Shown here: positions 59,671 through 64,000 of the stretch, piece by piece | How the letters are laid out: the number at the start of each line of letters is the position of its first letter | Position numbering within the stretch: the stretch's first letter is position 1 | Source: Bacillota bacterium | GTDB lineage: Bacteria > Bacillota > Clostridia > Oscillospirales > Ruminococcaceae | Assembly: GCA_023457355.1 (NCBI GenBank) | Contig: JAEWLW010000038.1 | Span: forward strand, 62,001-126,000 | DNA length: 64,000 bases | Reading direction: 5' to 3' | Notes under the pieces: model-generated | Database searches by the model: none | Seen by the model: only the letters and a program-made list of their open reading frames with translations | Told to the model about the DNA's origin: nothing | Program-made: the position numbers and the translations under genes

Positions 59671-61656
59671 TTAACCAATCGCGGTGCCGCAGGGCACCGA
59701 GTCGTCCACAAAAATAACCTTGCAGCCGCTCTCCTCGCTGGTGGCGGCCAGCAGCATGCCCTGGCTCTTCTCGCCGGCAAACTTGGCGGGCTTCAAATTC
59801 GCCACAACAATAATCTTGCGCCCGACCAGCGCTTCAGGCTGATATTCGCCCTTAATGCTGGAGACAATCTGGCGTCCGCCCATGCCGTCGTCAAGGGTCA
59901 GCTTCAGCAGGCTGCGCGCCTTGGGCACATCCACACATGCGAGCACCTTGCACACTCTGAAGTCGAGCTTGGCAAAATCGTCGATTGCTACCTCCGCTTT
60001 CAACGGTGCAGCCGCTGTTTCGGGCGCGGCTTGCGCCTCTGCGGGCGCTTCGGGCTGTGCCGCGGCCAGTTCCTCGGCGGTGGCGGGGGTGGAAAAATCG
60101 AGCAGCGGCAGATAGCGCGCCTTGTCTATCGCGTGCAGGAAAAGATAGAGCCGCGGGCCCTTCTCCTTATTGAGCAGCAGCTGATAAACGTTCTTGAAGA
60201 AACGCCCCTGCTTTTGCTTAATCGCCTTATCATCCCCGCCCGGGAACACGGTGCGCGAGACCGAATAAAGGAAGGTGTTCAGGTCGTCGAGACTGTCGTC
60301 CACCGTCGAAAGGTGCTCAAACAGCAGCCTGATCTCCTGCTTTTCATCATCGGAAAGCGCATCAAAAACTGCAAAGTCGCGGATGCTGCGCAGCTTGTAG
60401 GCGTTTTCCGGCGAGCACTGCTCCAGCCAGAACTTCGCCAGCGCCAGGCGCTCGGCAAATTCCTCGCGCTTAAAGGGGGTGCCGATCTTTTCAAACACCG
60501 TCTCAAGCGCATCGAGGTTAAAATCCACGGTGCTGCCAAGCTGCACAAGCTGTCCCATCGGAACGGTCCTGACTTCGTGGCCGGGCACCTCGACATTATA
60601 CATGATAGCGTTGAGGCGCTCGTCCCCAATGCCCGCGCGGTAGTCGTTGAGCGCCTTATCAAACTCAAAGTACTGACGCAGAATTTCTTCGTCAAAGCAA
60701 AAATCAAAGGCCTTAAGCGGCTCGGTCTTGGAATAGAGCCACAGGATGACCTCGGGCTGATAAATTTTTAGCAGCGTCTCGGGCGTGAGGTTTAAGCCCG
60801 ACGAACCGGACATTTTGCCGGTCATGCCCTTGATGCCGATGAACTCATAACCGGTGAAGTAGGGCGCGGCGTAATCGAAAATTTTATCTGAAATGATGCG
60901 GCTGGTCTGATAGCTGCCCGTAGGGGAAGCGTGGTCCTTGCCGCCGGGTTCAAAATCGACACCCTCGGCCTTCCAGCGCATCGGCCAGTCAATCTTCCAG
61001 GCCAGCTTGGCGCTGCCGCCGTTGGCAAAGTCATAATCGCCCTCATAGCCGCATTTGCAGGTGAAGTGGCCGGTCGTGCAATCCTCTGAAAAAGAGGTGA
61101 AAGTGGTGGTATCCTTGCCGCAGGCCGGGCAGTAAACAATGGCGGGGCTGTAGGCCTCGCGCTCACCCTCGGCGGCCTCCTGCGTGCGGAAGCTGTCTAA
61201 GATATCAAAAATTTCGCCGCGATGGCGCAGCGCATGGATGATGCTCTCGTTGTAGCGGCCCGAACGGTATTCGGCCGCCTGATAGCGGAAATCAACCGCG
61301 ATGCCGAATTTGGCAAGCGAGCGTTCAAACTCCTGCTCAAAGTGTTTGGCATAGCTTTCGCAGCAGCCAAAAGGATCGGGCACGTCCACATAGGGCTTGC
61401 CGATGTGGTGGTTCCATGTCTCGGGCACATTTTTGGGCACCTTGCGGAAGCGGTCAAACTCATCCCACGAGAAGAGCAGCTTTGCCTTCTTGCCCGCTTT
61501 TTGCAACGCGCGGCAGACAAAGTAACTGGTGGCGATATCGCGGAAATTGCCGATGTGCACCGAGCCCGAGGGGCTGATGCCCGCGGCGCAGACATACTCT
61601 TCCTTATTCGGCTTTTTGGCAATAATTTCATTGGCGATTGCTTCTGACCAATGCAT
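59671..61656 (-). CDS. lysS: Class I lysyl-tRNA synthetase fused to a C-terminal tRNA-binding domain
   Basis: 661 residues. GISPSGSVHIGN (class I HIGH motif at 34-37) and KMSGS (281-285, the KMSKS loop) with SWDEFDRFRK identify a class I LysRS, the archaeal-type enzyme unrelated to the usual class II LysS. A zinc knuckle C176-x2-C179...C200-x-C202 is present. After an Ala/Pro-rich linker (about 520-548), residues 550-661 form an EMAP/MetG-type tRNA-binding domain (IDDFAKLDFRVCKVL...QIVSSIKGEYQPE...ANLKPAKF.GEKSQGMLLA). That domain is more usual on MetRS. Confidence 0.93.
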   Translation of the reverse strand: MHWSEAIANEIIAKKPNKEEYVCAAGISPSGSVHIGNFRDIATSYFVCRALQKAGKKAKLLFSWDEFDRFRKVPKNVPETWNHHIGKPYVDVPDPFGCCESYAKHFEQEFERSLAKFGIAVDFRYQAAEYRSGRYNESIIHALRHRGEIFDILDSFRTQEAAEGEREAYSPAIVYCPACGKDTTTFTSFSEDCTTGHFTCKCGYEGDYDFANGGSAKLAWKIDWPMRWKAEGVDFEPGGKDHASPTGSYQTSRIISDKIFDYAAPYFTGYEFIGIKGMTGKMSGSSGLNLTPETLLKIYQPEVILWLYSKTEPLKAFDFCFDEEILRQYFEFDKALNDYRAGIGDERLNAIMYNVEVPGHEVRTVPMGQLVQLGSTVDFNLDALETVFEKIGTPFKREEFAERLALAKFWLEQCSPENAYKLRSIRDFAVFDALSDDEKQEIRLLFEHLSTVDDSLDDLNTFLYSVSRTVFPGGDDKAIKQKQGRFFKNVYQLLLNKEKGPRLYLFLHAIDKARYLPLLDFSTPATAEELAAAQPEAPAEAQAAPETAAAPLKAEVAIDDFAKLDFRVCKVLACVDVPKARSLLKLTLDDGMGGRQIVSSIKGEYQPEALVGRKIIVVANLKPAKFAGEKSQGMLLAATSEESGCKVIFVDDSVPCGTAIG

Positions 61657-61735
61657 AAATTCAGACCATCCCTTTCACTGCAAATACAAAGCACGCGCAA
61701 GCCGCATCCAGGGGCGTGTGCGCATGCGTATTTTT

Positions 61736-61874
61736 ATATTGCTATCCCGCTAAAAAGTTGAAACGGTTTAAGCGACAGCTTCACCCTGCAAGGACGCGGC
61801 AGCCGGCGCCCGCCGACGGCGAAATGGGGAAAAATCCGACGCAAAATATCAATTTTTCAGCGGGATAGCAATAT
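61736..61874. repeat. 139-bp TIR-bounded element upstream of lysS
   Basis: Perfect 16-bp terminal inverted repeats ATATTGCTATCCCGCT (61736-61751) and AGCGGGATAGCAATAT (61859-61874). The interior holds an imperfect GC-rich dyad near 61800-61820 and no gene. It sits in the lysS leader, so transcribed RNA could fold into one long stem. It could be another MITE-like element or a regulatory leader; I see no T-box (no specifier loop or T-box sequence). Confidence 0.6.
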
Positions 61875-61977
61875 CATGCCATTATCTTTAGAATTTTACT
61901 ATAAAGGGCTTTAAAAGTCAAACATCCGCCGGCCTTTATTCATCGGCCGGACCACCGGGCGTTTTTGCCCGTTGCTA

Positions 61978-62005
61978 TTGATTTAGACCGGCGTTATGAT
62001 ATACT
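61978..62005 (+). promoter_or_regulatory. Promoter of the aldolase gene
   Basis: -35 TTGATT (61978-61983), 16-nt spacer, -10 TATACT (62000-62005). It lies upstream of family-A repeat copy 6, so the repeat would be within the leader RNA. Confidence 0.5.
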
Positions 62006-62032
62006 TTTATAGAATACCATGGCGTTGTGCGC

Positions 62033-62187
62033 TATAGTTGATTCGCTGGAAAGCGGCCCGGCATTGCGAGATTATTTTTTGCGCTGCAAGGCGGATGGCG
62101 CAGGCGGACTGTCACCTGTCAGGGAGGACAACGCGGCAGCGCGGAAAACGGGCCGCAAGGGTGGACTGGCCAGGTTAATCAACTATA
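62033..62187 (+). repeat. MITE-like repeat, family A, copy 6 (best-preserved ends)
   Basis: 155 bp bounded by perfect 11-bp terminal inverted repeats TATAGTTGATT (62033-62043) and AATCAACTATA (62177-62187). The interior has GCGGCCCGGCATTGCGAG, ATTATTTTTTGCGCTGCAAG, GGCGGATGGCGCAGGCGGAC, AGGGAGGACAACGCGGCAGC and GGGCCGCAAGGGTGGAC. It serves as the type copy for the family. It ends 26 nt before the aldolase ATG, just ahead of its ribosome site. Confidence 0.8.
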
Positions 62188-62213
62188 TCTATTGAAGAAA
62201 GAGGCGATCTCCT

Positions 62214-63185
62214 ATGCTGTCATATCAGGCCCTCGGGTTGGAGAATGCACAAAACCTGCTGAAAAAAGCCCACGAAGGGCATTATGCCGTCGGAGCTTTC
62301 AACTTCATCTCTATCGAGCAACTCAACGGCATTTTTGACGCGTGCGTCCAAAAACGCTCACCCGTTATTCTGTTGGGTTCCCCAAAGCTGTGCCGCCAGT
62401 TTGAGCCGCGCATGCTTTCCCGCATGGCACAGGCCGGACACGAACGCGTGCTTGAGCTGGGGCTGGACATTCCCACCGTGCTGCATCTGGACCACGGCCT
62501 TTGCTACGACCACTGCGTCACCGCCGTCCAGAACGGTTTTTCTTCGGTGATGATTGACGGCAGCGCCCTGCCCTTTGCCGAAAACGTGGCGCTGACCAAG
62601 CAGGTTGTGGAATATGCCCACGCCTACGGCGTGACGGTGGAAGGCGAACTGGGCGTGCTGGACAGCGAGGCCAACGCGCAGAGCTATTTTCCGCAGCGGC
62701 TTTACACCGACCCAGATCAGGCGGCCGAATTTGTTGAAAAAACCGGCGTGGACAGCCTGGCCGTCGCCATCGGCACCAGCCACGGCATGGTTAAATACCT
62801 GCCCAACCCGGACGGCAGCTACCCTGAGCTGCGTTATGATATTCTGGATAAAATTGAAACGCTGCTGCCCAATTTCCCCATTGTACTGCACGGCGCCTCC
62901 TGCCTGCCTTATAAATATATCGAGATGATCAACCGCTACGGCGGCAAGATCGGCCATGCCGCCGGCATACCCGAATATCAGATTGCCAACGCCGCAAAGA
63001 TGGCGGTGTGCATGGTCAACATCGCCTCCGACGGCTGGCTGGCGTCGCTCGCCCTGACCCGAAAGGTACTGGCCGAAAACCCGACGGCCATTGACGGCCG
63101 TATTTATTCCTTGCAGGTGCGTCCGGAATTGAAGGAGCTTTACTGCCATAAAATAGACATGCTGGGCAGCGCGGGCAAAATGTGA
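62214..63185 (+). CDS. Class II (zinc) ketose-bisphosphate aldolase
   Basis: 323 residues of the FbaA/GatY/KbaY family. Zinc ligands and active-site features are LHLDHG (His), GVTVEGELG (Glu), AIGTSHGM (His) and VLHGASC (His/Gly). It cleaves or forms a ketose bisphosphate such as fructose-1,6-bisphosphate or tagatose-1,6-bisphosphate. Specificity is open, though the SHGMVKY region and MVNIASDGWLA differ somewhat from housekeeping FbaA. GAGGCGAT precedes the ATG. Confidence 0.9.
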   Translation: MLSYQALGLENAQNLLKKAHEGHYAVGAFNFISIEQLNGIFDACVQKRSPVILLGSPKLCRQFEPRMLSRMAQAGHERVLELGLDIPTVLHLDHGLCYDHCVTAVQNGFSSVMIDGSALPFAENVALTKQVVEYAHAYGVTVEGELGVLDSEANAQSYFPQRLYTDPDQAAEFVEKTGVDSLAVAIGTSHGMVKYLPNPDGSYPELRYDILDKIETLLPNFPIVLHGASCLPYKYIEMINRYGGKIGHAAGIPEYQIANAAKMAVCMVNIASDGWLASLALTRKVLAENPTAIDGRIYSLQVRPELKELYCHKIDMLGSAGKM

Positions 63186-63255
63186 CGGCCTGCGCAGAAA
63201 ACGGGTTAAAAAAACAGCAGGTTCCGGCCTGTCAAAAAACCTGTCGGGTGGTTTT

Positions 63256-64000
63256 ATGAAAAATACGACAAAAGCCTATTTAGCCGTAACATTTCAGACG
63301 TTGATCGTCGGTTTTTCTTTTTTGTTTGTCAAAATTGCGCTGCGCAGTGCCGACGCCGTATCGTTATTGGCGCATCGGTTTACAGTGGCGGCGCTTTGTA
63401 TTGTCATTTACAGGCTTTTAAATCCGGCCAGGATCAATATCGGCACTTCGGCCTGGCTGAAGATCGTTCCTTACAGCATCGCCTATCCCATCGCATTCTT
63501 TTTTTTCCAGACGTTCGGGCTCAAAATAATATCCTCCTCCGAGGCGGGAATCATCCACGCCACAGCGCCTGTCTGGACGCTTATCGCCGCCAGAATCATC
63601 TTAAAAGAGCGGGTTGGCAACCTGCAAAAACTTCTGTTGGCCCTGTCGGTATCGGGCGTCATCTATATCAATATCATGAGCGGGTTTCGCATTGGAAGCG
63701 GCAGTTACCCCGGTTTTCTGTTCATCCTGATATCCGCGGTATCTTTTGCCATCTATTATGTGTTAATCAGAAAGCTGTCAAGGCAATACGCCGTTCTTTC
63801 AATTGTCTATGTGATGAGCATAACCGGCTGTGTTGTTTTTAACGCCGTTTCCATTGCGCAACATATTATAAACGGCAATGCCGCCGCTTATTTTAAACCG
63901 TTCTCAGACCTTTCCTTTGTGTGGGCAATGCTTTATCTGGGGGTGCTTTCGTCCCTGGTAACCTCCCTGCTTTCCACATATGCATTGGGCAAACTGGAGG
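63256..64000 (+). CDS. EamA/DMT-superfamily transporter, C-terminus missing
   Basis: 248 residues visible; the gene continues beyond the right edge. There are about eight hydrophobic helices so far. The first EamA domain begins LAVTFQTLIVGFSFLFVKIAL and ends near IYINIMSG (a typical ALLGVxLI-like end); SYPGFLFILISAVSFAIYYVLIRKL begins the second. DMT proteins export or import small metabolites; the substrate is unknown. GGGTGG precedes the ATG, 70 nt after the aldolase gene, so co-transcription is possible. Confidence 0.88.
   Translation, partial: MKNTTKAYLAVTFQTLIVGFSFLFVKIALRSADAVSLLAHRFTVAALCIVIYRLLNPARINIGTSAWLKIVPYSIAYPIAFFFFQTFGLKIISSSEAGIIHATAPVWTLIAARIILKERVGNLQKLLLALSVSGVIYINIMSGFRIGSGSYPGFLFILISAVSFAIYYVLIRKLSRQYAVLSIVYVMSITGCVVFNAVSIAQHIINGNAAAYFKPFSDLSFVWAMLYLGVLSSLVTSLLSTYALGKLE

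Noticed and set aside
61657..61920. Possible T-box leader before lysS
   Set aside because: No T-box consensus, specifier stem I or antiterminator pair found; the inverted repeats are better described as a TIR element.
1..64000. CRISPR array, rRNA or tRNA genes
   Set aside because: No regularly spaced short repeats and no tRNA-like cloverleaf or rRNA sequence was recognised; the repeats present are dispersed.

Overview
This window reads as chromosome from an anaerobic, spore-forming member of the Bacillota, most likely an Oscillospirales/Ruminococcaceae-type clostridium. The reasons are moderately high G+C, AGGAGG-type ribosome binding sites with frequent TTG and GTG starts, a CIRCE-controlled groES-groEL operon, a SpoIIM family protein, an [FeFe]-hydrogenase-like protein, iron-sulfur serine dehydratase, the GGGtGRT/NifU-like scaffold pair and a class I lysyl-tRNA synthetase. 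I see no rRNA, tRNA, CRISPR array, intact insertion sequence or prophage.

Layout. 1-4944 (minus strand) is a CMP-legionaminic-type nonulosonate operon: 4,6-dehydratase, LegC-type aminotransferase, NeuC-type epimerase, a FemAB/GNAT-like acyltransferase and the start of a NeuB-type synthase. 5084-6505 is a three-repeat DUF4183 surface-type protein. 6747-8513 holds an [FeFe]-hydrogenase-like protein and a nitroreductase. 8813-13892 holds glycerate kinase divergent from two tandem IlvD/Edd dehydratases. 14342-17956 holds two divergent ABC-F ATPases. 18083-26214 runs from a TetR regulator through a two-part sodium:solute symporter and an iron-sulfur flavoprotein to a four-enzyme acyl-thioester set (acyl-CoA ligase, atypical KAS III, MaoC-like hydratase, SDR), followed by a zinc-LID adenylate kinase. 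27797-35323 holds small redox and hydrolase genes, a lipoamide-dehydrogenase-like flavoprotein, and a GltS glutamate symporter beside a GlnK/GlnL-type two-component system.

35706-44068 is rich in regulators: an XRE/SLOG divergent pair, a Crp/Fnr regulator divergent from a ferredoxin-like protein, a diguanylate cyclase, a DtxR/MntR-like regulator, a stray LLH-type holin, an Rrf2 regulator, and a Zur/Fur-boxed zinc operon. 44419-53323 holds sdaAB-sdaAA, spoIIM, the GGGtGRT pair, MATE-MarR and a beta-hydroxyacid dehydrogenase. 53509-64000 holds groEL/ES, a ZIP transporter, a large unrecognised membrane protein with a phosphodiesterase, class I LysRS with a fused tRNA-binding domain, a class II aldolase and a truncated EamA transporter.

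The most striking non-genic content is dispersed repeats. One is a MITE-like element of about 140-160 bp with terminal inverted repeats, in six copies. A second is a longer repeat of up to about 310 bp, in four copies. A third TIR-bounded element of 139 bp sits upstream of lysS. Two pseudogene remnants (alpha/beta hydrolase C-terminus, NTF2/SnoaL-like C-terminus) also lie in intergenic DNA. I found no unmistakably new defence or mobile system. The best candidates for undescribed biology are the atypical KAS III gene set, the GGGtGRT pair, the XRE/SLOG module and the repeat families.
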